A stretch of DNA of 34,092 nt from Planctomycetaceae bacterium (GCA_021732415.1 JAKFVC010000210.1:1-34092); one strand, 5' to 3'. Positions 8,801 to 16,607 are shown, counted from the stretch's first letter. Made by a program: numbers and translations. Notes: generated from the sequence alone by a model not told the origin.

Positions 8801-10704
8801 CTGGGATCGAGCAACTGGAGGTAGATCCGTTCGTTCTCTTCGAGCGTTGAATCGTCGCGAATGGTGACGTCAAAGGTCAGCGACGTTTCCCCCGGTGCGA
8901 AGACCAGTGTCTCTTCGACGGCATCGAAATCACTGCCGGCCGTGGCACTCAGCAAGTCGCCGTTCCCATAAGCACGGTAGTCGACCGCCGCACTGACCGA
9001 GGTATCGCCCGTGCGATCGACTCGAATGCGGGCCGTCGTGCCGTTCTCGTCGACTGTGAAGGTGTCGGCGCGAAACGCGAACTTGGGGGACGACTTCGCA
9101 CTGACAAACACGTCCTGCAGTCCGTTCGCGTCGGTCCCCGCCAGGTTCGTCGCCAGGCTATTAAAGACAACCGTCAGGCCGTCACTGCTGAGGGCGATGA
9201 CCGCGGACGTCCCGTCGCCGGCAATGGTCGACGACGAACCGGCACCGCTGACCAGGACATTCAAACCGAGGGCCACGTCGTACACTATGACATCGGCTAA
9301 GAGGTTTGTATCGGACTGACCCGAGACCAAGTTGGTCGCCAGGCTGCTGTAGGCGATGGTACTGCCGTCACGACTGATGACCGGCAGGGCCGAGTGGTTG
9401 TTGCTGCTGGCCAATGATCCAGAAGCGTGACTGACGAGCGTATTCGTACCGAAATCGTTGTCGAAGACGAAGATGTCGTAGGCGTGGTTATTGTCTTGCG
9501 CCGCGATGTTGGTGGCCGTGCTCTTATAGGCCACGAAGCGGCCATCATTGCTGATGACGGGCGTTTCGCTCGACCCGGAATCTCCCGTCGCTGCGGCGTT
9601 GAGGTTGCCGTTGGCGTGGCTGACCAGCGCGATGTTGGAGCCGGGACTGGCCGTGCGATCGAAGAGGAAAATGTCCGAGTTATGGTTGTCGTCAGTGATC
9701 CCGGGAACTAAGTTTTCGGCGAAGCTCTTGAAGGCCAGGTAGCGGCCGTCGCCGCTGATGGCCAACTCGAGATCGCTGAAGGTGGAGGCGTTGCCGGTTT
9801 CGGTTTCCGATCCACCGGCACCGCTGACGAGCAGCGTGGTGTCGACTGTGGCGACGCTATCGAACAGGAAGACGTCCCAGCCCCCAAGCACGCGGTTGTT
9901 ATCGACTTGTCCCGTGACCAGATTTTCGGCCCCACTGGTGAAGGCGACATAGCGTCCATCGCCACTGATCACCGGATTGAGCGACGTGCTGTCGCCGCCC
10001 GCGGTGGCCGAGTCGGCCGAGCGACTCGCTAGTAACATGTGATCATTAACGGCATTGTAATGGTAGACGTTAAACCCGCCCCCATCCATACCGGAGATCA
10101 AGTCCGAAGCACCGCTGAGGAACGCGATGTATTGTCCATTGTCGCTGATGGCTGGGCGGCCATCCCCAGGCTGCGAAGCACCGTTGCCACCCGAACGGGT
10201 ATTGCCGGCGGTGGTCGGGGCGCCTGCCGAGTGACTGATCAGGCTGGTGGTCCCGTTGACGCGGTCGAACAGGAAGACGTCCGCGTCGAAGTTCGCGTCG
10301 CTCTGACCGTCGACGAGGTCGGTGGCCAAACTGACGTACGCCACGAATCGCCCATCGGCACTGATTGCGGGCAGGAAGGACTCGCCATTCGCGGCGGTGT
10401 TCGACGCACCGAAGGCGTGACTGACCAGCGTCACCGCTTGAGTCTCATTGTTATAGAGGAAGACATCGCGGGTCGCGGTCGCGTCGTTCTGGCCGGAAAC
10501 CAGGTTCGTCGAGTCGCTGACGAAGACGGTGTATAGCCCGTCGGCACTGACGGAACCGGCCTCGGCCGAGCCGTTACCGGTTGTTGATGTTCCCGAAATG
10601 ACCGAAGCGGGCAAAATGGACGCGTTGCCGGTCAGCAGACAGCGCAATTCCAGGTGTTCCAGGAGCGACGACCAACGGCGGGGGGATTTTCTCTTGCGCA
10701 GCAT
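5845..10704 (-). CDS. Giant secreted protein: two 8-repeat beta-propellers alternating with Calx-beta domains
   Basis: A 1619-residue protein. The N-terminus has a basic stretch (RKRKSPRRW) and LEHLELRCLLTG, which resembles the planctomycete LEPR-like motif of exported proteins. I count 16 TolB/PD40-like repeats of the form SxDGRxVAFxSxATNLVxGxxDxNxxxDVFLYD: eight in residues ~40-540 and eight in ~655-1185. Each block is followed by a Calx-beta domain (~541-651, starting FTVDENGTTARIRV, and ~1188-1296, starting FSVTNVSVAEGATEADITV, with DEGNETF). The remaining ~320 residues are Gly/Thr/Ile/Leu-rich and beta-helix-like (AGSILDAIF, IKSIKINGLF). The repeat count fits two eight-bladed propellers. 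A surface adhesion or matrix role is inferred. Upstream GAAAAGAG is only a weak ribosome-binding site. Confidence 0.92.
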   Translation of the reverse strand: MLRKRKSPRRWSSLLEHLELRCLLTGNASILPASVISGTSTTGNGSAEAGSVSADGLYTVFVSDSTNLVSGQNDATATRDVFLYNNETQAVTLVSHAFGASNTAANGESFLPAISADGRFVAYVSLATDLVDGQSDANFDADVFLFDRVNGTTSLISHSAGAPTTAGNTRSGGNGASQPGDGRPAISDNGQYIAFLSGASDLISGMDGGGFNVYHYNAVNDHMLLASRSADSATAGGDSTSLNPVISGDGRYVAFTSGAENLVTGQVDNNRVLGGWDVFLFDSVATVDTTLLVSGAGGSETETGNASTFSDLELAISGDGRYLAFKSFAENLVPGITDDNHNSDIFLFDRTASPGSNIALVSHANGNLNAAATGDSGSSETPVISNDGRFVAYKSTATNIAAQDNNHAYDIFVFDNDFGTNTLVSHASGSLASSNNHSALPVISRDGSTIAYSSLATNLVSGQSDTNLLADVIVYDVALGLNVLVSGAGSSSTIAGDGTSAVIALSSDGLTVVFNSLATNLAGTDANGLQDVFVSAKSSPKFAFRADTFTVDENGTTARIRVDRTGDTSVSAAVDYRAYGNGDLLSATAGSDFDAVEETLVFAPGETSLTFDVTIRDDSTLEENERIYLQLLDPSPGSSLGSPSEALLMIRDNDGLGLITINSDGSGTGNASIGHTLISDDGRFVAFTSGSTNLVAGFVDGNAPEAESDAANISDIFVRDRLTETTRLISRNVSGTASGNGGSLLEDISADGRFILYSSRATDLVAGVTDANGHAVDFFLFDQLTNQTLLVSSSRVANTTGNVVPEFGYDGQISDDGRYVFFKTNANDIVEDGVDTNESMDLYRYDLLEQQTILVSQALDGTASNAGLTYTHFTISTNGRFVVYPTTTSVTDVVTGIDSDPPRFHHDLIDGDTFRPEEQVDLIWRDLDTGATKLVSVNQAGNSTFDDTPGGTYPVTDDGRLVAFYAGAEDVVQGLVNPLHYDNAFIRDMYAGITTIIRGDSSLAGSHSSSISDLTPDGQYLLFDTTLPDMVDGITDTNNYYDVFLYDIQQQQMIPISLDPTNQAMGNEGGLAQGSSISRNGRFVTFTSNSTNLVDGLIDTNQPAFVNKDVFLRDVWTQTTTALSVHGNVTGNSQSENPSITPSGSFVIFTSRATDLAPGIVDLNDFLFYGEQKSDIFISPGAFLPGSFQFSVTNVSVAEGATEADITVERLGGSNGTFAMIFRTTAGSATANTDYLTRFDSVLFADGQTTATIHVPIVDDGLDEGNETFTVTLTDPSGYDLLGNNTVATVTIVDEDTTVTGTQIIESDGDVVSVTLKGSGSVALSLDDPDGNGKGPIQIILTGTNTSSTLTIAVTAHGGDGFANIGSITGTGGLKTLAGAKANLTGTGIDLGGSVLTFALHDVLNGADITLGGSPSQFIKMTFNRVQDDTTITLRSGVKTLTAASMGHSNIFGTSIQTLSIKGNMSSNVFLSGQGIAAGKNTLNKATIAGSILDAIFSVYSGAGGIGTITAEAMTRSGISAGYTPADFTHPMSGGTFAPALVIKSIKINGLFSNSLIAAKVVTAVALESIDTSTPEGAADYGILADTSIGKVTVKSPAFSRSATGGADQSINRFHVKIV

Positions 10705-11529
10705 GTCGAAACTCTTTTCGCGGACACAGTGGGATTAACGTCGCACATTGGCGAATTGAGCCGCACTTTGTCGAATTGAAGTTGAATCTTGTGGGACTTA
10801 AGTTGGATTTCTGGAGGCCGGAAAATGGCCGACAGGAAGGTCAGGGATTCCAGAAAATGAACGGTCTCGCACGTCCCAAACAGAGGGTGCGGGTGAGTCG
10901 GGTCGACGCGTGATCCAGAATCGGCAAGTAGTCGTGCGATCAGCTCTGAGGGACGGGCTCAGGGGGAGTGGACAGGAGATGGGGAAGCTCGTGTCAAGAC
11001 AAGGAAACCCGACTATAGCGGCGTGACCTGGCGCTGGGAACGAGAAACTCCATCCTTAATGGAGGAATTCGTCTAATCACCCGATTGATATTCTGTCAGA
11101 GTGTTTTCGGGGGGATGCTGGCGATCGCAATGATTGGGCAGTTCGGTTGCGGGCGTGACTCAATCGCTGGGCAGATGCTTGACGAGCCTCGAGGCCGCAT
11201 GCTTTTTCAGCCTTTTTGCGTCAATGCCACTTAGTGACTATTGAGAAGATTATATAACAACTCATATAAAGAAATGAGTGAACCGCAGGGCTCAATATAG
11301 ACCTGAGCGGGAAACACAGGGAACCGGTCCATATAGTTCGGGCGAAAGCCACCGATATGAACCTGTCCCCTTGTTCGTGCTCGCGCCCAACCAGACAAAT
11401 AAGATTGCCGGTTATCACTCGTTGGCATTCGCAGAGATTCCGTCGTGCAAACGGAATTGTTGTCCGAAATCGTCGCAAATTCGGATAGTACGTTACACCA
11501 ACCATCCTGGACTCAGCGGAACTTGAAAC
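10705..11529. other. 825-bp intergenic region
   Basis: No supported gene lies here. The first part, upstream of the giant minus-strand gene, repeats CGAATTGA-like words (10750-10780) and may hold its promoter. A small hairpin (CTCCAT/ATGGAG) lies at 11048-11064. Around 11240-11280 the sequence is AT-rich with a short inverted repeat (ACTCAT/ATGAGT). A 39-codon frame at 11115-11234 is considered too weak to call. Confidence 0.5.
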
Positions 11530-11826
11530 ATGTTCAAACTCATCAGATTTGTCATCCGTGCCATGATCTTGACGGTCTGCCTGACCCTATTCGCGGTCGC
11601 AGCGATCGCAGCGAACTGGAGCAGCATCCAAAATTGGGCTGCAGCGCAACTGTCTGGATCGCCCGCTGACTGGGTCGAACACCTGAAGCAACGCGCAAAA
11701 CAAATCCAGATCCCAAACGTCCAGAACCTTAAGGACATCAAGGCGATGTTGCCCGAAAGTTTGAAAGGCCTGAAGGTCGTCCGCGATCTGGATGCCGCGG
11801 GCCCAAACGTGTCAGGAACCGAATAG
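11530..11826 (+). CDS. Small single-TM or secreted protein, function unknown
   Basis: A 98-residue protein with an N-terminal hydrophobic helix (residues ~10-30, MILTVCLTLFAVAAIAA). It may be an uncleaved anchor or a signal peptide with the ending AIAA. The mature part is helical and amphipathic (HLKQRAKQIQIPNVQNLKDIKAML). GGAA lies about 10 bases upstream of the ATG. It is the last host gene before the left end of the integrated element. No family is recognised. Confidence 0.65.
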   Translation: MFKLIRFVIRAMILTVCLTLFAVAAIAANWSSIQNWAAAQLSGSPADWVEHLKQRAKQIQIPNVQNLKDIKAMLPESLKGLKVVRDLDAAGPNVSGTE

Positions 11827-12028
11827 GCAATTCGTCTTCCTCTTGCCATCATGCTCCTCTCTGCCTCTCCGCTCGAATCAGACAGAACCCTCTCGTGCGT
11901 GCAGGTGTCAAAACAGTAGTCAACCCGCCGATGGCGAGGTAAACTGCACCCGCGGACGAGTCTGCAGCGATCCTCGCGAACGGGGTTGCGTTGACACAAC
12001 GCACACACACGGAATAAGTTACACTCGA

Positions 12029-12071
12029 TGCTCCCGTAGCTCAGCTGGATAGAGCGGTGGTTTCCTAAACC
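12029..12071 (+). repeat. Left attachment repeat: orphan 5' half of tRNA-Arg
   Basis: 43 bases are identical to 28839-28881, running from one base before the tRNA through the acceptor 5' strand, D-arm and anticodon loop (TTCCTAA), stopping in the anticodon 3' stem. The T-arm and acceptor 3' strand are missing, so no tRNA can be made here. A TTGACA at 11991-11996 and TACACT at 12020-12025 may be remains of the original promoter, although their 23-base spacing is poor. Confidence 0.92.
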
Positions 12072-12154
12072 CTGTTTTGGGTAGCGTGCAAACGCTGCAT
12101 TTCCTGCGTTTTATGCGGTGAAACGCACTTCGGCAGATTCGCGATTTAACCTCA

Positions 12155-12194
12155 CTACAACCCGTTTACCCCTGCTTCTGGTTGTAGTACAACC
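12155..12194. promoter_or_regulatory. Candidate integrase arm-type sites, left end
   Basis: The word GGTTGTAG or its complement occurs three times here: CTACAACC at 12155-12162, and a perfect 15-bp palindrome GGTTGTAGTACAACC at 12180-12194, which holds it on both strands. The same word occurs twice just inside the right end at 28764-28783. Matching short repeats near both ends of an element are what integrase arm sites look like. This assignment is inference. Confidence 0.5.
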
Positions 12195-12335
12195 GGCAAC
12201 CTCTTGCAGGGATGTTATCCGAACCCGCTCGGTTTAACGGCCGTCAAGATGGAGTAGATAGACAGCCTTTAACGCCTCAGATACGATCGCATCGGGATCA
12301 GATGTGCGCTTCCAGAAATCTGAGGCAACAATTCA

Positions 12336-13670
12336 ATGGGACACTGGGACGAAAAATTCAGGCAGCATGGAGTGTTCCGATCTCTCCCGGATTTTGGAGC
12401 GCGACTCGATGAATGCTTCTCGGTTAGCGACGATCCCGTTGCAGCGGAGACCTTGATGCGGCTGAAAGCCGTATTAGCCTTCGTTGGCAAACGGCTGGAA
12501 ATTGCAGACCCACTATTTGTCCCCAAGCACCCATTGAACGTGTTAATGGAATCGTTCAACAGCGCCTTCTCGCAACTCGGAGACTTCAAGAGCGACGCTG
12601 CCGTTGGCCATCTTGACACAGCCAGCCAACAACTCGACGAAGCCCTCCGGGTGCTTTCTGAGATTCCAAGTGTTGTTACATCCGAAGACATTGGCGTCAT
12701 CGCTGCGGCAGCAACCCAATACCGTGACGAACTGGTCCGGCTCGAAGAATCAGGACGAGGCACTATTCGAGACTTCGGACTGCACGCTGGGGTCCTTGAG
12801 AGTCGAATGAACGTGTCCACCGCTGAATCACAGCGGAAACTGTCTGACCTTCAGGCTGATGTTACGAGCCTGAAAGAACGAGTTGATAAAATGGTTTTTG
12901 ACTTTCAGCATGATTACTCGGAAGCGACCACGTCCCGACAAAATGAGTTCAATGCGCTGATCGCAAAGTTTGGAACAGACTTCGTCGATTTAAGAGACAT
13001 TCACCGAAATGACTTTAAACACCTAGAAAAAGAATTGGATGTGCAAAGTTCTGGGCTCGTTCAAAAGATTGATAAACTAAAGGGGGAAGCCGAAACACTT
13101 GTTGGGATCATTGGCAATCTCGGCATGACGTCCGGCTTTCAGAAGGCAGCCAAGACGGCGTGGGATGAAACGAAAAAGTGGCAGCATATCACCATTGCTG
13201 CAATCATCGCATTGGTGGTAACAATTCTAGTGACATTTTTAACGGGAAGCACAATCGCGAATGACTGGCCTAATCTAGTGGGGCGAATTCTGCTGTCACT
13301 CGCCTTCGCCGCCTTAGCCAAATATGCGGGAACTCAATCCGATAAGAACTTTCAGATTTTTCGGATGAACAGTCGTTGGGAATTGGAACTTCAAGCCCTC
13401 GGGCCTTATTTGGCACCGCTGCAAACTGAGGAGCAGCACAAATTCCGAATCTACCTCGCAAATAAGGTGTTTGGCCAGGATGATACTTCCTTGCAAAAGA
13501 ACGGTTGGAGTAGTCCAACGAACATTGTTGACATACTTACCTCAGAGGATGCCAGGAGTACATTGCGCGAGATTGCTCCACATTTAGCGCCTGCAATTCC
13601 AGAGATGGTAAAGGCTTGGTCTGAGTCGCTGAAAGCATCGCGGCCTAAACGATGGTTTTGGTGGAATTGA
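12336..13670 (+). CDS. Coiled-coil membrane protein with two TM helices, function unknown
   Basis: A 444-residue protein. The N-terminal ~155 residues are helical, and residues ~160-260 look like a long coiled coil (QRKLSDLQADVTSLKERVDK, HLEKELDVQSSGLVQKIDKL). Two membrane helices follow (~285-303, ITIAAIIALVVTILVTF; ~315-332, VGRILLSLAFAALAKYAG). The ~110-residue C-terminus is soluble and ends KRWFWWN. GAGG lies 11 bases upstream, within an 8-bp inverted repeat (CCTCAGAT/ATCTGAGG). It is the outermost cargo gene at the element's left end and reads inward. Paired-TM proteins with long coiled coils occur among anti-phage effectors, but no defence family is recognised, so that role is speculation. 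Confidence 0.8.
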   Translation: MGHWDEKFRQHGVFRSLPDFGARLDECFSVSDDPVAAETLMRLKAVLAFVGKRLEIADPLFVPKHPLNVLMESFNSAFSQLGDFKSDAAVGHLDTASQQLDEALRVLSEIPSVVTSEDIGVIAAAATQYRDELVRLEESGRGTIRDFGLHAGVLESRMNVSTAESQRKLSDLQADVTSLKERVDKMVFDFQHDYSEATTSRQNEFNALIAKFGTDFVDLRDIHRNDFKHLEKELDVQSSGLVQKIDKLKGEAETLVGIIGNLGMTSGFQKAAKTAWDETKKWQHITIAAIIALVVTILVTFLTGSTIANDWPNLVGRILLSLAFAALAKYAGTQSDKNFQIFRMNSRWELELQALGPYLAPLQTEEQHKFRIYLANKVFGQDDTSLQKNGWSSPTNIVDILTSEDARSTLREIAPHLAPAIPEMVKAWSESLKASRPKRWFWWN

Positions 13671-13675
13671 AGCCG

Positions 13676-13909
13676 ATGACCGAACAACGAAAATCAATCC
13701 CGTGGTACTGGTGGACGGTCGCCGTCGTGGCCGTGCTCTCGCTGTATCCGCTGAGCGCTGGCCCGGCCTGTTGGCTCTTCAGAAACGGGTACATCAGCCG
13801 CGGAGTGTACCTCAACACCTATTTGCCGCTGATGCAGTTTATCGACACCTGCCCGCAACCCGTGCAAAATGTGCTGCTGTGGAGTTACCGTTGCTCGGAT
13901 GAACCGTGA
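13676..13909 (+). CDS. Small WYWW-motif membrane protein (paralogue of the gene at 3578)
   Basis: A 77-residue protein, MTEQRKSIPWYWWTVAV, then a hydrophobic helix, PLSAGPACWLF and a C-terminal domain with two cysteines. It starts 5 bases after the stop of the coiled-coil membrane protein, so the two are probably co-transcribed. The upstream in-frame ATG at 13652 lies inside the previous gene, and similarity to the host copy at 3578 begins at 13676. The two copies share nearly identical DNA over the first ~45 bases. The function is unknown. Confidence 0.7.
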   Translation: MTEQRKSIPWYWWTVAVVAVLSLYPLSAGPACWLFRNGYISRGVYLNTYLPLMQFIDTCPQPVQNVLLWSYRCSDEP

Positions 13910-13911
13910 TC

Positions 13912-14163
13912 TCACGGCGGGGTCCGGTCCCCCGGATAGTTCACGATATTCCCGCCTGTCATTCCGCACGATCTGTAGTGCAGGTGGACCCAAAGGTCAT
14001 GAGCAGCCTCCAGAAGTTTGTCAACGCGCACGAATAACGGGTCGCGCGGGTGGAAATGTTCCTGCTCCATGCGCTCCTTGAGCATTCGGAAATACTTCAT
14101 CCGTTCCGATAGAGCGTCCCGCATCTTCGCATGCTGCTCCGCGGTCAGATCATCGCTTTGCAT
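13912..14163 (-). CDS. Small helical hypothetical protein
   Basis: An 83-residue protein, MQSDDLTAEQHAKMRDAL, then SERMKYFRMLKERMEQEHFHPRDP spread over two helices, LFVRVDKLLEAAHDLW and a C-terminal Cys. It resembles small hypothetical proteins common in Planctomycetota (an L..RM..F..DPL pattern recalled from memory). The ATG at 14163 is preferred to the frame's outer ATG at 14259 because the first 32 residues are Pro/Ser-rich and unlike the rest. It converges with the WYWW gene, with 2 bases between the stops. Confidence 0.6.
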   Translation of the reverse strand: MQSDDLTAEQHAKMRDALSERMKYFRMLKERMEQEHFHPRDPLFVRVDKLLEAAHDLWVHLHYRSCGMTGGNIVNYPGDRTPP

Positions 14164-14357
14164 CGTGCATTCCGGTAATGCCAGAGTTCTGTCTGGTAAA
14201 CCCGGGAGTGTAGCGGGTGAAGAGACTCCAGCAAATCGGGACGGGTGGTCAGTCGACAACTTGGGAGTGGTCCAGCAATTGGTATGGAATCAAACCGCGG
14301 CGCGCGATACCGTGACATCGCCAGATGATTCCAGGTGGTACTTGGGAGCGAATGGTG

Positions 14358-14400
14358 CGGCTTGCCTCTTGTGCTGCAGGAGGCAAGCCGTTTTCTTTTT
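14358..14400 (+). terminator. Rho-independent terminator
   Basis: A perfect 11-bp stem, CGGCTTGCCTC (14358-14368) with GAGGCAAGCCG (14380-14390), 11-base loop, is followed by TTTTCTTTTTT on the + strand. It also lies directly after the stop of the minus-strand gene at 14400, but on that strand no U-tract follows. It would stop + transcripts before the S1/P1 nuclease gene. Confidence 0.85.
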
Positions 14401-14564
14401 TACGGCTCGCCGAATGCCATTTCGTGAATCGAGTCTTCCCCCTGCCAGGCCTTCCACTGCTCGCGGAGTTGCTGGCATTTGGCCTTGTCGCCGGCTTCAT
14501 AGGCTGTGCGGTATTCGGTCAGGATGTCGGCCACGTTGAATTCGTCTTCTGCCTCATCGCTCAT
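14400..14564 (-). CDS. Small acidic hypothetical protein, 54 aa
   Basis: A 54-residue protein, MSDEAEDEFNVADILTEY, then RTAYEAGDKAKCQQLREQWKA split over a helix, ending EMAFGEP. The acidic helical composition and clean start after an unrelated upstream stretch support the ATG at 14564 over 14693. The ribosome-binding site is weak (CGAG). It has a hairpin immediately after the stop. No family is recognised. Confidence 0.5.
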   Translation of the reverse strand: MSDEAEDEFNVADILTEYRTAYEAGDKAKCQQLREQWKAWQGEDSIHEMAFGEP

Positions 14565-14936
14565 GATCAATCTCGTGTCGCTGGTGGATTGCCCGAATAT
14601 CCAGTGTAATGGTCGTGCTGATCTGAGAACATTCCACGAGAGTACACCGTGCCAACGTCCAGCAAAATCATCGTGCAAGAATTGTTCGGCCACTGGTCCG
14701 CATGGTTTGAGGAAGATCCTGGAACGGCATTCGGTGGCGATACGCCTGGAACGGCCGTTGAACGATTGTGGATGGCCTACCTGCGATATGTGGAACTACA
14801 CGCGCCAGCCGATTGACCGTCAATCTTAACGAAATCTTCACACTGAACATTCTCGCCAGTGTACCGATTTGCTACTATCCCCCTGTGTCACCTATTTTGG
14901 CATTTCGCCATCAGCAATCACAGAGGGAACTTTCAC

Positions 14937-15938
14937 ATGAGAATGTCGACAGTTATTGCACTTGTTGCGGTTCTGATTCTTGGGACATCCGCCCCGGTCT
15001 TCGCGTGGGGGCCTGCTGGTCACAAGATTGTTGCCTCGATTGCATTTCTACAGCTGACGCCAGCCGAGCAAAAGAAGGTTGCAGATCTGTTGGCGAGTCA
15101 TCCGCGATTTGATGAAGACTTCACAGATAAGATGCCTGACGACGTTTCCACTGGCGACGACGCGACGAAGCGAGAATGGTTGTTTCAACAGGCAGCGATC
15201 TGGCCTGATTTGGCTCGCGGATTTCAAGCCGCGGATAAAGCGGAATACCACCGCCCATCATGGCACTACATCAACAAGCCACTTTTTCTGACACCGGCCG
15301 ATAAGACTGCCCTTGAAAGTACAATTAGCGTCAATGTCACGCTGGATCCGCCTGCGACTGCCAACAAAGACATGAATGTCATTCAGGCAATTCGAATTGC
15401 GCGGTCCACCCTCACGGACACCACGGCCGAAGATGAAGCCAAGGCGGTTTCACTTGCCTGGTTGTTTCACACGGTTGGAGACGTTCACCAGCCACTGCAC
15501 TCTACGGCTATGTTCTCCCGCAATCTATTCCCGAATGGCGACCGTGGAGGCAACAGCGTCAAAACCACCCAGCGTGGAAACTTGCATTCGCTGTGGGACG
15601 GGCTCCCCGGTGGAAACATCAAATTCACAACGGTCCGCAATCGAGCACTGACCCTCGTAAATGACTCAGCCTTGACCGCAATTCGTACGAATGCTGCGAC
15701 CGACTTAAATGAAGCGACATGGATGAACGAAAGTTTTGACTCGGCAAAAAACTCGACCTACGACGCGGAGGTCGTCGGCTTATTGAAGCAGCTCGAGACT
15801 ATGAATATCGACATCGATCAACATCCGATCAAGCTGAGCGATCAATACCTGAAAACCGCTGGCGAGATAGTAGAGCGACGCCTGTTAGAGGCAGGAATCA
15901 GACTCGGGAAGGTCTTGAAGGAAGTGGTGGCCGATTAG
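14937..15938 (+). CDS. Secreted S1/P1-type zinc nuclease
   Basis: A 333-residue S1/P1 nuclease, a trinuclear-zinc phosphodiesterase cleaving single-stranded DNA/RNA and 3'-nucleotides. The signal peptide (residues 1-23, ending PVFA) leaves Trp24 as mature N-terminus, as the family needs for zinc binding. The other ligands follow in order: His29 (WGPAGHK), Asp91 (IWPD), His110 (HYIN), His178, Asp182 and His188 (FHTVGDVHQPLH), His217 and Asp221 (NLHSLWD). All nine ligand positions are filled, so it should be active. GAGGGA lies 8 bases upstream. Its position inside the element makes it cargo, possibly for nutrient scavenging or degrading extracellular DNA. Confidence 0.96.
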   Translation: MRMSTVIALVAVLILGTSAPVFAWGPAGHKIVASIAFLQLTPAEQKKVADLLASHPRFDEDFTDKMPDDVSTGDDATKREWLFQQAAIWPDLARGFQAADKAEYHRPSWHYINKPLFLTPADKTALESTISVNVTLDPPATANKDMNVIQAIRIARSTLTDTTAEDEAKAVSLAWLFHTVGDVHQPLHSTAMFSRNLFPNGDRGGNSVKTTQRGNLHSLWDGLPGGNIKFTTVRNRALTLVNDSALTAIRTNAATDLNEATWMNESFDSAKNSTYDAEVVGLLKQLETMNIDIDQHPIKLSDQYLKTAGEIVERRLLEAGIRLGKVLKEVVAD

Positions 15939-15956
15939 CCCGAATGCCAGTCATGA

Positions 15957-15996
15957 CGCAAGCCCCGGCCAGAGGTGAATCCGGCCAGGGCTTGCG
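15957..15996. terminator. Hairpin after the nuclease gene
   Basis: CGCAAGCCCCGGCC pairs with GGCCAGGGCTTGCG (15983-15996) with one mismatch, 19 bases after the nuclease stop. No U-tract follows, so it is either a weak terminator or an mRNA 3'-end stabiliser. Confidence 0.55.
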
Positions 15997-16135
15997 GGTC
16001 ATCGAAACTGTGCTACTGCTCTGGCGATGGTGACATTACGTCTAGAGTAGGTGTTTCTTCTTGTACGCGGTTTTTCTCCCATTGTAGACTGATAGCTGTA
16101 TTGGTTTATCGAAAACTTCTGGCAAGGGGAACCCC

Positions 16136-16606
16136 ATGAATCGAGCTGTTTGGAATCTCTTGAGTTTCGCTTACCCCCTTGCATCAAGCATGACACGCCA
16201 GGCGAAGCGAACTGAGACGCGACGAATCGGCCGGCCCGAATACTTGGAAGCACGACTGCTGCTCACCCCTTGGGATACCAACTGGAAATACGGACCACCG
16301 CCAAGCGAACAACCGCCCAATCCGCATCCCTATGACTTCTCGAAGTTCGACGATAGCTGCATTATCGAAGTGCCCGAAGTTGGAGGCGTTCCAGTTGATG
16401 CCAAAGTGAACGGGAACTCCCTGAAGGGCAAACTCCAATCTGGCAACATCACCGGCACCATCAAGTTTAAAGGCAATTTTGCGAACAGCGAAACTCCTTC
16501 GAACGGTGATACCTTTACAGGCAAAGTGAAAATCAAAGTCACCGAGCCCGGTAACAAACCGCAAAAGTTCAACCTGAAAGTCGTTGGTCAGCACGCGACA
16601 AGCTAA
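16136..16606 (+). CDS. Small exported protein with LEPR-like motif
   Basis: A 156-residue protein. The N-terminus has a hydrophobic stretch, then RRIGRPEYLEARLLLTPWD, a LEPR-like motif seen near the N-termini of planctomycete exported proteins and similar to that of the giant protein at 5845. The rest is Pro-rich (PPPSEQPPNPHPYD), then short beta-strand repeats (NGNSLKGKLQSGNITGTIKF, GDTFTGKVKIKV). AGGGG lies 7 bases before the ATG. A beta-sheet surface protein is likely; its role is unknown. Confidence 0.75.
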   Translation: MNRAVWNLLSFAYPLASSMTRQAKRTETRRIGRPEYLEARLLLTPWDTNWKYGPPPSEQPPNPHPYDFSKFDDSCIIEVPEVGGVPVDAKVNGNSLKGKLQSGNITGTIKFKGNFANSETPSNGDTFTGKVKIKVTEPGNKPQKFNLKVVGQHATS

Positions 16607-16607
16607 G

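Noticed and set aside
11115-11234. A 39-codon + frame (MLAIAMIGQFGCGRDS...)
   Set aside because: It could be a mini-lipoprotein, but the ribosome-binding site is badly spaced and no supporting conservation is visible.
11221-11505. A 94-codon minus frame before the small membrane gene
   Set aside because: Irregular composition, no ribosome-binding site, and it lies in an AT-rich intergenic region.
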